In this document: in pieces, positions 1 to 6,080 of the stretch | Position numbering within the stretch: the stretch's first letter is position 1 | Layout of the letters: each line of letters starts with the position of its first letter | Assembly: GCA_002339725.1 (NCBI GenBank) | Contig: DDKN01000127.1 | Location: 1 to 7,377 of the forward strand | Length of the DNA: 7,377 nt | Direction: 5' to 3' | Origin: Thiobacillus sp. UBA2597 | GTDB taxonomy: Bacteria > Pseudomonadota > Gammaproteobacteria > Burkholderiales > Thiobacillaceae | Program-made: the position numbers and the translations under genes | Notes under the pieces: generated by a model | What the model saw: the letters and a program-made list of their open reading frames with translations, nothing else | What the model was told of the DNA's origin: nothing | Databases searched by the model: none

Positions 1-976
1 CCAAAAGCTTCTGCAAAAAATAATCGTCGGCCCGATAGAGCGGGGCCGGGTTCTGCCGAGTAACGCAGCGCAGCAGCAACGGCGTGCCCGGCCCGGCGCC
101 GGCCGCCTGGGAATACAGGCTGAAATTGAAACTCAGATGGCCGAGCCCGGCATACAGCTGCAACACCCGGGCCAGGCCCTGGGCCAGGGCCTCGATCTCG
201 CTTTGGGCCAGCCGGGCGAAGTCGCTTTCGGTTTCGTGCAGCGCCTGGATTTCATGGTTGCCGAGCGGGGCATAGGCCGCCAGCCAGTGCCAGGGGCCGC
301 TGCGGCCGATCAGGCGCTCACCCAGTTCGGTTTCGGCCGCGCGCAGGTCGGTGAAGTAATCCCGCCCCTGCGCCTGGCGATAGCCCTGGCAGGCCTCGAT
401 CTGGCGCGCCTGCTGTGCATAGGGCCGGGATGCGAGCAGGACCTGGAAGTGGGGGTGGACCAGGCTCGCCCCGGCCGGGAACAGGTAGTTCGCATTGAAG
501 GTGGCATAACGCGCGGCCGGATCATGGGCCTGCACCGCCTGGGCAAACTGCTGCATGGCGCAAAAGGCATCGCAAAGCAGGGCCGGGGTGAACGCCTCCA
601 GCTCCAGAAAATGCGCCCGGCTGACTGCCACCACGGCATGGTAGGGCGCAAGCGGAAACAGATTGGGGAACAGGGTCGCCTCGCCCACCTGCAGACGCCC
701 CTCGGGCAGGCACTCGGGCGGAAATTTCGGCGTAGCCGCCAGCCGCTCCGGGCAGAACAGGCAGGTCGGGGCGGATTCCGCCACCAGGCGCGCCAGGGCC
801 GCGCGATCGACGGCGTTGAACAGCAGGCCGGCCTTGCCCTCCAGCGCCGGGTTGTAGACGCTGGTGTGGCCGAGCAGCGGATCGCGCCGCAGCTGGACAC
901 GCTGGCGCTGGAAGCCGTCCGGCGCGTCAAGCAGGACCAGTTCGTCCTGGTAGACCTCGAAGCGCAGTGCCGGCAT
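1..976 (-). CDS. GalT-like HIT-superfamily nucleotidyltransferase (3' end outside window)
   Basis: The reading frame is open from an ATG at 976-974 to the left edge, giving 325 codons without a stop. The protein looks like galactose-1-phosphate uridylyltransferase, which moves UMP between UDP-glucose and galactose-1-P through a uridylylated histidine. Seen: CLFCPE (residues 72-77), matching the first zinc-binding CxxC region of GalT; a VGEATLFPNLFPL stretch (97-109), like the family's VRVFPNKFP; and the active-site-type HPHFQ (174-178), where H176 would be the nucleotidylated histidine and Q178 follows as in HPHxQ. A second HIT-like half holds GNHEIQAL (239-246), and RxNPxPxYRxDDYF lies near the end. 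E. coli GalT is 348 residues, so little is missing. An AGGCAGG stretch lies upstream of the ATG. No other galactose gene is visible, so the substrate may be another sugar phosphate or nucleotide. The fold assignment is fairly safe; the substrate is not. Confidence 0.8.
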   Translation of the reverse strand, partial: MPALRFEVYQDELVLLDAPDGFQRQRVQLRRDPLLGHTSVYNPALEGKAGLLFNAVDRAALARLVAESAPTCLFCPERLAATPKFPPECLPEGRLQVGEATLFPNLFPLAPYHAVVAVSRAHFLELEAFTPALLCDAFCAMQQFAQAVQAHDPAARYATFNANYLFPAGASLVHPHFQVLLASRPYAQQARQIEACQGYRQAQGRDYFTDLRAAETELGERLIGRSGPWHWLAAYAPLGNHEIQALHETESDFARLAQSEIEALAQGLARVLQLYAGLGHLSFNFSLYSQAAGAGPGTPLLLRCVTRQNPAPLYRADDYFLQKLL

Positions 977-1034
977 GACTAAGCCTGCCTTTCCCGGGGC
1001 TGGCGTGCGACTGCGAAAAGAGGATCTGCCGCTT

Positions 1035-1224
1035 TCATGGCAAGGCCTTTCCTGGTTGCTCGGCCGATGGGCCGACCCGATGCGCGATGCCGTCGGCAGC
1101 GCGCAGCACCTGGCTCACCCGCACCCAGTCGAGCCGATCGAGCAGCCGGGCCTTGTCCGCCAGCTCCAGCAAGGTGCGCCAGGGGTCGATGCCCTGATTG
1201 TAGATGTCACGCTGCACTTCAAGA
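1035..1224 (-). pseudogene. Stranded C-terminal remnant of the L,D-transpeptidase gene
   Basis: This is the original 3' end of the transpeptidase gene, cut off by the MITE. From 1223 the frame reads YLEVQRDIYNQGIDPW, then a helical-looking stretch rich in Leu, Asp and Arg with DRLDWVRVSQVL, ending at TGA (1037-1035). From family knowledge, many YkuD proteins continue after the catalytic domain with a motif close to LEVHPDvYxRG followed by two helices, so this is the natural continuation of the gene and not a separate one. The MITE end supplies an in-frame ATG at 1250-1248 with a G-rich stretch just before it, which could allow a 71-residue product, but I see no reason to think that product is functional. 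Only 58 bp separate the TGA from the start of the GalT-like gene, which suggests a former operon. Confidence 0.75.
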
Positions 1225-1227
1225 TAA

Positions 1228-1250
1228 GAGCCTATTTCAGTAGGAAACAT
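1228..1250 (+). repeat. Left terminal inverted repeat of the MITE
   Basis: This 23-bp arm begins GAGCCTATTTCAGTAGG and matches the reverse complement of 1472-1494 at 22 of 23 positions, the difference being A against G at the seventh base. The target duplication TAA at 1225-1227 abuts it. Confidence 0.92.
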
Positions 1251-1305
1251 GCCCCCTGCCGGGTGCCTGCGGGATGCAGTGCAAGGCGCGGGGGGCGAAG
1301 TGTAG

Positions 1306-2196
1306 TCATTCTCCACGAGCCACCCGCAACGCGGCAATGCGCCCGCAGGCGCCCGGCCCTTCGGGTTGAGGCCACGATCGGCGTCTGCGGCGTTGCGCCG
1401 CTTGTCGATGGAACGACCATCGACTGCGCGACGCGCCTTGCATCCATCCGATCCTGGCCTCAACAGGGCGTATGTTTCCTACTGAAACAGGCTCTAATAC
1501 ACCCTCGGGGCTTTGTGCGAGCAGCACCGTCTGGTAGATGATCTCGACCGGATCGCCCAGGGCGACCCGGTCGAACAAGTCGGCGATATCGTCCGGGTGC
1601 AGCCGGATGCAGCCGTGACTGCGGAAGTCATACACGCTGGCCGGGGCATTGGTGCCGTGGATGCCCCACCAGCCGGGCTTGAGGCCGATCCAGTGCCGGC
1701 CCAGCGGATTGTCCGGCCCGGGCGGCACCCGGGTCAGCACCGGCTGGCCGGCGCAGCGCATCTCCTCCTGAATCGAGGGCGGCACCAGCCAGTCCTTGTC
1801 GATCTCCTTGCTGCGGATATGGCGCAGCCCGAGCGGCGTCGGCCAGTCGGGCCGGCCCAGCCCCACGGGATAATGCGCCACCAGGCGCCCCTGGCGGAAC
1901 AGATAGAGCATACGCTGGGGCACGTTGATCACGATGCCGTCCGCGCGCACGGCCGGCACGATGTGGCGGTTGTTCAGCTTGAGCCGCTGACCGGGATGGA
2001 TGCGACCGAAGTAATCCAGACCGTTTTCCCGGGCCAGCGATCGCGCATCCTGACCGAAGCGGGCACCGATCAGGGTGAGGTAGTCACCCTTGCGCACCAC
2101 GTAGTCCGCTTCACCGCCAACCAGCTGGCCTGCCGCGGCCGGCAGACCGAGGCAGATCAGGAGGGACAGGCAGGGCGCCGCAAGAGACCTCAACAT
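1306..2196 (-). CDS. Secreted LysM + YkuD L,D-transpeptidase, C-terminal tail replaced by MITE sequence
   Basis: This is a periplasmic L,D-transpeptidase (ErfK/YbiS/YkuD family), which joins peptidoglycan stem peptides or attaches proteins to them through a catalytic cysteine. The 296-residue product has: a signal peptide (1 to about 23, hydrophobic CLSLLICLGLPAAAG); one LysM peptidoglycan-binding module (about 31-76, YVVRKGDYLTLIGARFG); and a YkuD domain (about 87-222) with IVINVPQRMLYLF, HGTN (H180) and the active site SHGCIRLH (S193-H200, catalytic C196, R198). The start at 2196 is chosen because it gives the signal peptide directly; no clear Shine-Dalgarno precedes it. Native sequence ends near L234 (EGVL). 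Residues 235-296 are read from the MITE, including a run of five arginines, and stop at 1308-1306. The catalytic core is intact, so activity is possible, but the native C-terminal segment is lost. The family call is certain; the functional state is inference. Confidence 0.85.
   Translation of the reverse strand: MLRSLAAPCLSLLICLGLPAAAGQLVGGEADYVVRKGDYLTLIGARFGQDARSLARENGLDYFGRIHPGQRLKLNNRHIVPAVRADGIVINVPQRMLYLFRQGRLVAHYPVGLGRPDWPTPLGLRHIRSKEIDKDWLVPPSIQEEMRCAGQPVLTRVPPGPDNPLGRHWIGLKPGWWGIHGTNAPASVYDFRSHGCIRLHPDDIADLFDRVALGDPVEIIYQTVLLAQSPEGVLEPVSVGNIRPVEARIGWMQGASRSRWSFHRQAAQRRRRRSWPQPEGPGACGRIAALRVARGE
1472..1494 (-). repeat. Right terminal inverted repeat of the MITE
   Basis: Read on the minus strand from 1494, this arm begins GAGCCTGTTTCAGTAGG and pairs with 1228-1250. 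The second TAA target copy follows at 1495-1497. Confidence 0.92.
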
Positions 2197-2301
2197 GACA
2201 TCGATTCTAGCGCGCCGGGTCAACCACGCCGGGTCAACCACGCCGGGCCGACCGCTCCGTGACGCCTCGCCCAGCCCGGCGTCGCCCCCTAGAATGGCGG
2301 C
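2197..2301. promoter_or_regulatory. Divergent intergenic region between the L,D-transpeptidase gene and ackA
   Basis: These 105 bp must hold the start signals for both flanking genes. A TAGAAT hexamer lies 6 bp before the ackA ATG (2290-2295), and another, on the minus strand (2209-2204), lies 7 bp before the transpeptidase ATG. If both act as -10 boxes, both transcripts would be leaderless or nearly so, which fits the lack of a good Shine-Dalgarno at either gene. The TTGACC copies on the minus strand lie 8 and 22 bp from TAGAAT, neither being the usual 16-18, and no -35 is clear for ackA. The promoter reading is therefore weak. Confidence 0.35.
2213..2247. repeat. 14-bp tandem repeat, 2.5 copies
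   Basis: The unit GCCGGGTCAACCAC occurs at 2214-2227 and 2228-2241 without mismatch, and the period continues to 2247. It lies in the spacer between the divergent transpeptidase and acetate kinase genes. On the minus strand each unit contains TTGACC, a good -35-like hexamer, so the duplication copies a possible promoter or operator half. Its role is unknown. Confidence 0.8.
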
Positions 2302-3483
2302 ATGGACAATGCCATCCTCATCCTCAACGCCGGCTCCTCCAGCCTGAAGTTCGCGCTCTACCGGGTCGCGGCGCCGGCACAATTCACCCCGCTCTATCGT
2401 GGCATCATCGAGGAGATCGGCGGGCCGAGCCGGCTGCGCCTGCTGCTGACACCGCCCGCCGAGGCCAGGATCGATCAGGCCATCGTGGCCGCCAGCCACG
2501 CGGCCGCCATCCGCGTCCTGCTCGACTGGCTGGCCCCGCACCTGGACGGGCTGCATCTGATCGCCGCCGGGCACCGGGTCGTGCATGGCGGCATCGAGCA
2601 CGCGGCGCCGGTGCGGGTCGATGCGGCGGTGCTGGCCCGGTTGGAACGGCTGATCCCGATCGATCCTTTGCACCAGCCGCACAACCTGGCCGGCATCCGC
2701 GCCCTGATGCAGGCGCGGCCCGAACTGCCCCAGGTGGCCTGCTTCGACACCGCCTTTCACCGCAGCCTGCCCGAGCTGGCCCAGCGCTTCGCCCTGCCGC
2801 GCGAACTGTTCGAGGCAGGGGTGCGTCGCTACGGCTTTCACGGCCTGTCCTATGAATACATCGCCTCGGTGCTGCCCGACTATCTGGGCGCTCAGGCCGA
2901 GGGCCGGGTGGTGGTCGCCCACCTGGGCAACGGCGCCAGCCTGTGCGCCATGCAGCAGCGCCGCAGCGTCGAGACCACCATGAGCTTCACCCCGCTCGAC
3001 GGCCTGCCCATGGGCACCCGCTGCGGCGCGATCGATCCGGCGATTCCGCTTTACCTCATGCGCGAGCGGGGCATGGACCTCGCCGCGGTGTCGGAGCTTT
3101 TGCACCAGCGTTCGGGCCTGCTCGGCCTGTCCGGCACGAGCTCCGACATGCGGCAACTGCTGGCCAGCGAGCGGCCAGAAGCGCAGGCGGCCGTGGCGCA
3201 TTACGCCTATCAGGTGGCCAAGACCATCGGCGCCCTGGCGGTCGCCCTGGGCGGCCTCGACGCCCTGGTCTTCACCGCCGGCATCGGTGAGCATGCGGCG
3301 CCGGTGCGGGCGGCGATTTGCGCGCGGCTCGGCTGGCTCGGGCTGGCGCTCGACCCGGTGGCCAATGCCGCGCAGGGCCCGCGCATCAGCCAGCCCGACA
3401 GCCCGATCAGCGCCTGGGTGATTCCCACCAATGAAGAACTCGTCATCGCCCGTCAGGCATACGCGCTGGCCCAAACCGGATGA
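2302..3483 (+). CDS. ackA: Acetate kinase
   Basis: This is a cytoplasmic ATP:acetate phosphotransferase of the ASKHA fold, interconverting acetyl-P + ADP with acetate + ATP. The 393-residue protein is complete (E. coli AckA is 400). Seen: the N-terminal signature LNAGSSSLKFALY (8-20, N9), GHRVVHGG (90-97, R92), PLHQPHN (122-128, H124), FDTAFH (148-153, D149), YGFHGLSYEY (177-186, H180), HLGNGASL (207-214), LPMGTRCGAIDPAI (235-248, R240), SGLLGLSGTSSDMR (271-284), FTAGIGEH (324-331) and IPTNEELVIAR (374-384, E378). These correspond to the known catalytic and substrate residues Asn7, Arg91, His123, Asp148, His180, Arg241 and Glu384 of the Methanosarcina enzyme. The start follows the usual N-terminus of the family. 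Phosphoketolase follows 121 bp downstream, so its likely job here is to harvest ATP from phosphoketolase-made acetyl-P. No phosphotransacetylase gene is in view. Confidence 0.97.
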   Translation: MDNAILILNAGSSSLKFALYRVAAPAQFTPLYRGIIEEIGGPSRLRLLLTPPAEARIDQAIVAASHAAAIRVLLDWLAPHLDGLHLIAAGHRVVHGGIEHAAPVRVDAAVLARLERLIPIDPLHQPHNLAGIRALMQARPELPQVACFDTAFHRSLPELAQRFALPRELFEAGVRRYGFHGLSYEYIASVLPDYLGAQAEGRVVVAHLGNGASLCAMQQRRSVETTMSFTPLDGLPMGTRCGAIDPAIPLYLMRERGMDLAAVSELLHQRSGLLGLSGTSSDMRQLLASERPEAQAAVAHYAYQVAKTIGALAVALGGLDALVFTAGIGEHAAPVRAAICARLGWLGLALDPVANAAQGPRISQPDSPISAWVIPTNEELVIARQAYALAQTG

Positions 3484-3513
3484 GCGCTTCATCGTGCGGT
3501 AAAACGGCTTGCC

Positions 3514-3519
3514 TATACT
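3514..3519 (+). promoter_or_regulatory. Possible -10 box (TATACT) for xfp
   Basis: TATACT lies 86 bp before the xfp start, in the ackA-xfp gap. No convincing -35 sits 16-18 bp upstream, so this could be a weak or activator-dependent promoter, or chance. Transcription from it would place the two stem-loops that follow in the xfp leader. Confidence 0.25.
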
Positions 3520-3522
3520 GCA

Positions 3523-3573
3523 ACAGGCGCGCGCGACCGCGCCTGTAGAGATCGATCGGCGCCGCCGCCGATC
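3523..3573 (+). other. Two consecutive GC-rich stem-loops in the ackA-xfp spacer
   Basis: The first has 9-bp perfect arms, ACAGGCGCG (3523-3531) and CGCGCCTGT (3538-3546), with a 6-base loop. The second has 8-bp perfect arms, GATCGGCG (3554-3561) and CGCCGATC (3566-3573), with a 4-base loop. Neither is followed by a T-run, so neither is a standard intrinsic terminator. They could shape expression of xfp relative to ackA, stabilise the transcript, or be protein-binding sites. The structures are plain in the sequence; function is inference. Confidence 0.5.
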
Positions 3574-3604
3574 CGCCACCTTTAGACCGGACCGAGGCAA
3601 GCCG

Positions 3605-5995
3605 ATGAACGCCACCCGCCGCAGCGCCGCCCCCTTGCACCCCGAGGAACTGTCCCACCTGCATGCCTTCTGGCGCGCCTGCAACTACCTGGCGGCCGGC
3701 ATGATCTACCTGCAGGACAACCCCCTCCTGCGCGAGCCGCTCAGGCCCGAACACATCAAGCGGCGCCTGCTCGGCCACTGGGGCGCGAGCCCGGCCCTTG
3801 CCTTCGCCTACACCCACTTGAACCGGCTGATCGTGAAATACGATCTCAACGCCATCTTCCTGGCCGGGCCGGGTCACGGCGCGCCGGGCGTGCTGGCGCC
3901 GGTCTATCTGGAAGGCACCTACTCCGAGGTCTATCCCAACAAGGGCGAGGACATTGAGGGCATGCGCCTGTTCTTCAAGGAATTCTCCTTCCCGGGCGGC
4001 ATCGGCAGCCATTGCACCCCGGAGACGCCCGGCTCCATCCACGAGGGGGGCGAGCTGGGCTATTCGATCAGCCACGCCTTCGGCGCCGCCTTCGACAACC
4101 CCGATCTTTTGGTGGCGGTGATGGTGGGTGACGGCGAGGCCGAGACCGGACCGCTGGCCACCGCCTGGCATTCCAACAAATTCCTCAATCCCCTGCGCGA
4201 CGGCGCGGTGCTGCCCATCCTCAACCTCAACGGCTACAAGATCAACAACCCGACCGTGCTGGCGCGCATCAGCCATGAGGAATTGCAGCACCTGTTCGAA
4301 GGCTATGGCTGGACGCCGCACTTCGTCGAAGGTGACGACCCCATGACCCTGCACCAGACCATGGCCGCCACCCTGGAGGCCTGCGTGCTGGAGATCCGCG
4401 CGATACAAAGCCGGGCACGGGCCAACGGCCACGCCAGCCGGCCGCGCTGGCCGATGATCGTGCTAAGAACGCCGAAGGGCTGGACCGGGCCGAAGGCGGT
4501 GGACGGTCACCCGGTGGAGGGCACTTGGCGCGCGCACCAGGTGCCCCTGGCCAGGGTGCGCGAGGACCCGGCGCATCTTCAGCGACTGGAGGACTGGCTC
4601 AGGAGCTACCGGCCGGAGGAATTGTTCGACGCGGCCGGCCGCCTGCTGCCCGAACTCAAGGCCCTGGCGCCCAAGGGCGAGCGCCGCATGAGCGCGAACC
4701 CGCATGCCAACGGCGGTCTTTTGCGGCGCGCTCTGCGCCTGCCGGACTTTCGCGCCTATCGCGTCGAGGTCGCCACACCGGGGCAGATCGAAGTGGCCAA
4801 CACCCAGCCCCTGGGCGAATTCCTGCGCGACATCCTGCAGCTGAATCCGGACAACTTCCGGGTCTTCGGGCCGGACGAGACCACCTCCAACCGCCTGAGC
4901 GCGGTGTATCAGGCGAGCAAGAAGACCTGGCTGGCGGACCTGCTGCCGGAGGACGCCGACGGCGGCGAGCTGGCGCCGGACGGCCGGGTGATGGAGCTCC
5001 TGTCGGAACATACCCTGGAAGGCTGGCTCGAGGGCTATCTGCTCACCGGGCGGCACGGCTTCTTTTCCACCTACGAAGCCTTCGTCCACGTCATCGATTC
5101 CATGTTCAATCAGCATGCCAAGTGGCTCAGCATCGCCGAGCAGATTCCCTGGCGCGCGCCGGTGTCCTCGCTCAACCTGCTCATCACCTCCACCGTCTGG
5201 CGCCAGGACCACAACGGCTTCACCCACCAGGACCCGGGCTTTCTCGACCTGGTGGTGAACAAGAGCCCCTCGGTCACCCGCATCTATCTGCCGCCCGACG
5301 CCAATTGCCTGTTGTCGGTGGCCGACCATTGCCTGAAGAGCAGCAACGACGTCAACGTCATCGTGTGCGACAAGCAGAACCACCTGCAATATCTCGACAT
5401 GGACGGTGCCATCCGCCACTGCACCAAGGGCATCGGCATCTGGGACTGGGCCAGCAACGACTTCGGCCAGGAGCCCGATGTGGTGCTGGCCAGCTGCGGC
5501 GACGTGCCGACCCAGGAGGCCCTGGCCGCGGTCTGCCTGCTGCGCGAGCACTTCCCCAATCTGAAGATCCGTTTCGTCAACGTGGTCGACCTCTACACGA
5601 TGACGCCGGCGAGCGAGCACCCGCACGGCCTGTCCGATCGCGACTTCGACAGCCTGTTCACCCTGGACAAGCCGATCATCTTCAATTTCCACGGCTATCC
5701 CTGGCTGATCCATCGCCTGGCCTATCGCCGCACCAACCACCGGAATCTGCATGTGCGCGGCTACAAGGAAAAGGGCAATATCAACACACCCTTGGAGCTG
5801 GCCATCCGCAACGAGATCGACCGCTTTTCGCTTGCGATCGACGTGATCAACCGGGTGCCCGGCCTGCTGGTGGCGGGCGCCCACGTCAAGGAAAAACTGC
5901 GCGACCTGCAGATCGAATGCCGCAATTACGCCTACACCCACGGCGTCGATCACCCCGACTTCGCCCACTGGAGCTGGCCCCAGCCCAGGCCCTGA
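3605..5995 (+). CDS. xfp: Xylulose-5-phosphate/fructose-6-phosphate phosphoketolase
   Basis: This thiamine-diphosphate enzyme splits xylulose-5-P (and often fructose-6-P) with phosphate into acetyl-P plus glyceraldehyde-3-P (or erythrose-4-P). The 796-residue length is typical. Seen: GHWGASP (57-63), GPGHGAPGVLAPVYLEGTY (88-106), SFPGGIGSHCTPETPGSIH (128-146) running into EGGELGYS, the ThDP/metal site GDGEAETGPLATAWHSNKF (175-193) with LNLNGYKIN (206-214), the middle-domain DETTSNRL (424-431, conserved Glu425), GRHGFFSTYEAF (482-493), WRQDHNGFTHQDPGFLD (532-548, H541) and the C-terminal CGDVPTQEALAA (631-642). I chose the ATG at 3605 because GAGG (3594-3597) sits 7 bases before it; an upstream in-frame ATG at 3509 would add residues with no family character and no good ribosome site. 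Together with ackA it forms an acetyl-P to ATP module. The sequence does not show whether xylulose-5-P or fructose-6-P is preferred. Confidence 0.97.
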   Translation: MNATRRSAAPLHPEELSHLHAFWRACNYLAAGMIYLQDNPLLREPLRPEHIKRRLLGHWGASPALAFAYTHLNRLIVKYDLNAIFLAGPGHGAPGVLAPVYLEGTYSEVYPNKGEDIEGMRLFFKEFSFPGGIGSHCTPETPGSIHEGGELGYSISHAFGAAFDNPDLLVAVMVGDGEAETGPLATAWHSNKFLNPLRDGAVLPILNLNGYKINNPTVLARISHEELQHLFEGYGWTPHFVEGDDPMTLHQTMAATLEACVLEIRAIQSRARANGHASRPRWPMIVLRTPKGWTGPKAVDGHPVEGTWRAHQVPLARVREDPAHLQRLEDWLRSYRPEELFDAAGRLLPELKALAPKGERRMSANPHANGGLLRRALRLPDFRAYRVEVATPGQIEVANTQPLGEFLRDILQLNPDNFRVFGPDETTSNRLSAVYQASKKTWLADLLPEDADGGELAPDGRVMELLSEHTLEGWLEGYLLTGRHGFFSTYEAFVHVIDSMFNQHAKWLSIAEQIPWRAPVSSLNLLITSTVWRQDHNGFTHQDPGFLDLVVNKSPSVTRIYLPPDANCLLSVADHCLKSSNDVNVIVCDKQNHLQYLDMDGAIRHCTKGIGIWDWASNDFGQEPDVVLASCGDVPTQEALAAVCLLREHFPNLKIRFVNVVDLYTMTPASEHPHGLSDRDFDSLFTLDKPIIFNFHGYPWLIHRLAYRRTNHRNLHVRGYKEKGNINTPLELAIRNEIDRFSLAIDVINRVPGLLVAGAHVKEKLRDLQIECRNYAYTHGVDHPDFAHWSWPQPRP

Positions 5996-6008
5996 CGCGT
6001 TCGAGCGG

Positions 6009-6026
6009 GCCGCGCCTGCGGCTTTT
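6009..6026 (+). terminator. Candidate intrinsic terminator after xfp
   Basis: A perfect 5-bp GC stem GCCGC-GCCT-GCGGC (6009-6022) is followed directly by TTTT, 14 bp after the xfp stop. Two G-T wobbles could lengthen the stem at the cost of the T-run. It is short, and its T-run overlaps the -35 hexamer proposed for the next gene. Confidence 0.45.
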
Positions 6027-6051
6027 CATCCTGCGTTAGTCTGACTATGCT
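6023..6051 (+). promoter_or_regulatory. Candidate sigma-70 promoter for the diguanylate cyclase gene
   Basis: TTTTCA (6023-6028) and TATGCT (6046-6051) are separated by exactly 17 bp, each matching its consensus at four of six positions. The start codon lies 29 bp beyond the -10. Together with the hairpin just upstream, this suggests the cyclase gene is transcribed separately from xfp. Confidence 0.45.
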
Positions 6052-6080
6052 AAGGCCTTGCCCACCCTGGCGAAGCCATC

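Larger units (their letters stand above)
1228..1494. mobile_element. 267-bp MITE with IS5/IS1031-type ends, inserted in the L,D-transpeptidase gene
   Basis: The element is bounded by inverted repeats of 23 bp with a single mismatch (1228-1250 and 1472-1494), both beginning GAGCCTrTTTCAGTAGG. It is flanked by a direct repeat TAA at 1225-1227 and 1495-1497. A TNA 3-bp duplication and ends starting GAG are known traits of the IS1031 group of the IS5 family. There is no transposase frame inside, so the element is non-autonomous and needs an IS elsewhere in the genome. The interior is rich in secondary structure: a subterminal inverted repeat TGCAAGGCGCG (1280-1290 with 1432-1442), a hairpin GCGGCG-TTG-CGCCGC (1387-1401), a hairpin with 8-bp arms GTCGATGG and CCATCGAC (1404-1424), and an imperfect one around 1301-1317. 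It breaks a coding frame that is recognisable on both sides, which confirms insertion. Assignment to the IS1031 group rests on ends and duplication only. Confidence 0.88.

Noticed and set aside
137..982. A 281-codon plus-strand frame opposite the GalT-like gene
   Set aside because: The minus-strand frame carries HPHFQ and CxxC motifs of a known family; the plus-strand translation shows no domain character and looks like an antisense shadow.
979..1038. A 19-codon minus-strand frame overlapping the transpeptidase stop as ATGA and ending 2 bases before the GalT-like ATG
   Set aside because: It is too short, has no evident ribosome site and no recognisable sequence; the overlaps are easily chance.
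1205..1255. An outward promoter from the MITE end toward the GalT-like gene (TATCTT as -10)
   Set aside because: The hexamer 17 bp upstream, TGTTTC, hardly resembles a -35, and TATCTT is only a partial match, so there is too little to support it.
1228..1494. A CRISPR repeat, integron attC site or small RNA gene instead of a MITE
   Set aside because: There is one unit only, with transposon-type inverted ends and a target duplication inside a disrupted gene; a MITE explains all of it.
1306..3684. A 792-codon minus-strand open frame covering ackA and the transpeptidase gene
   Set aside because: Only its last 296 codons are the real transpeptidase. The rest is antisense to a clear acetate kinase, low in complexity (rich in Gly, Arg, Gln, Ala and His), and open only because of high GC codon bias.
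4463..5968. A 501-codon minus-strand frame opposite xfp
   Set aside because: It mirrors the codons of xfp, whose motifs are unmistakable, and has no family features of its own.
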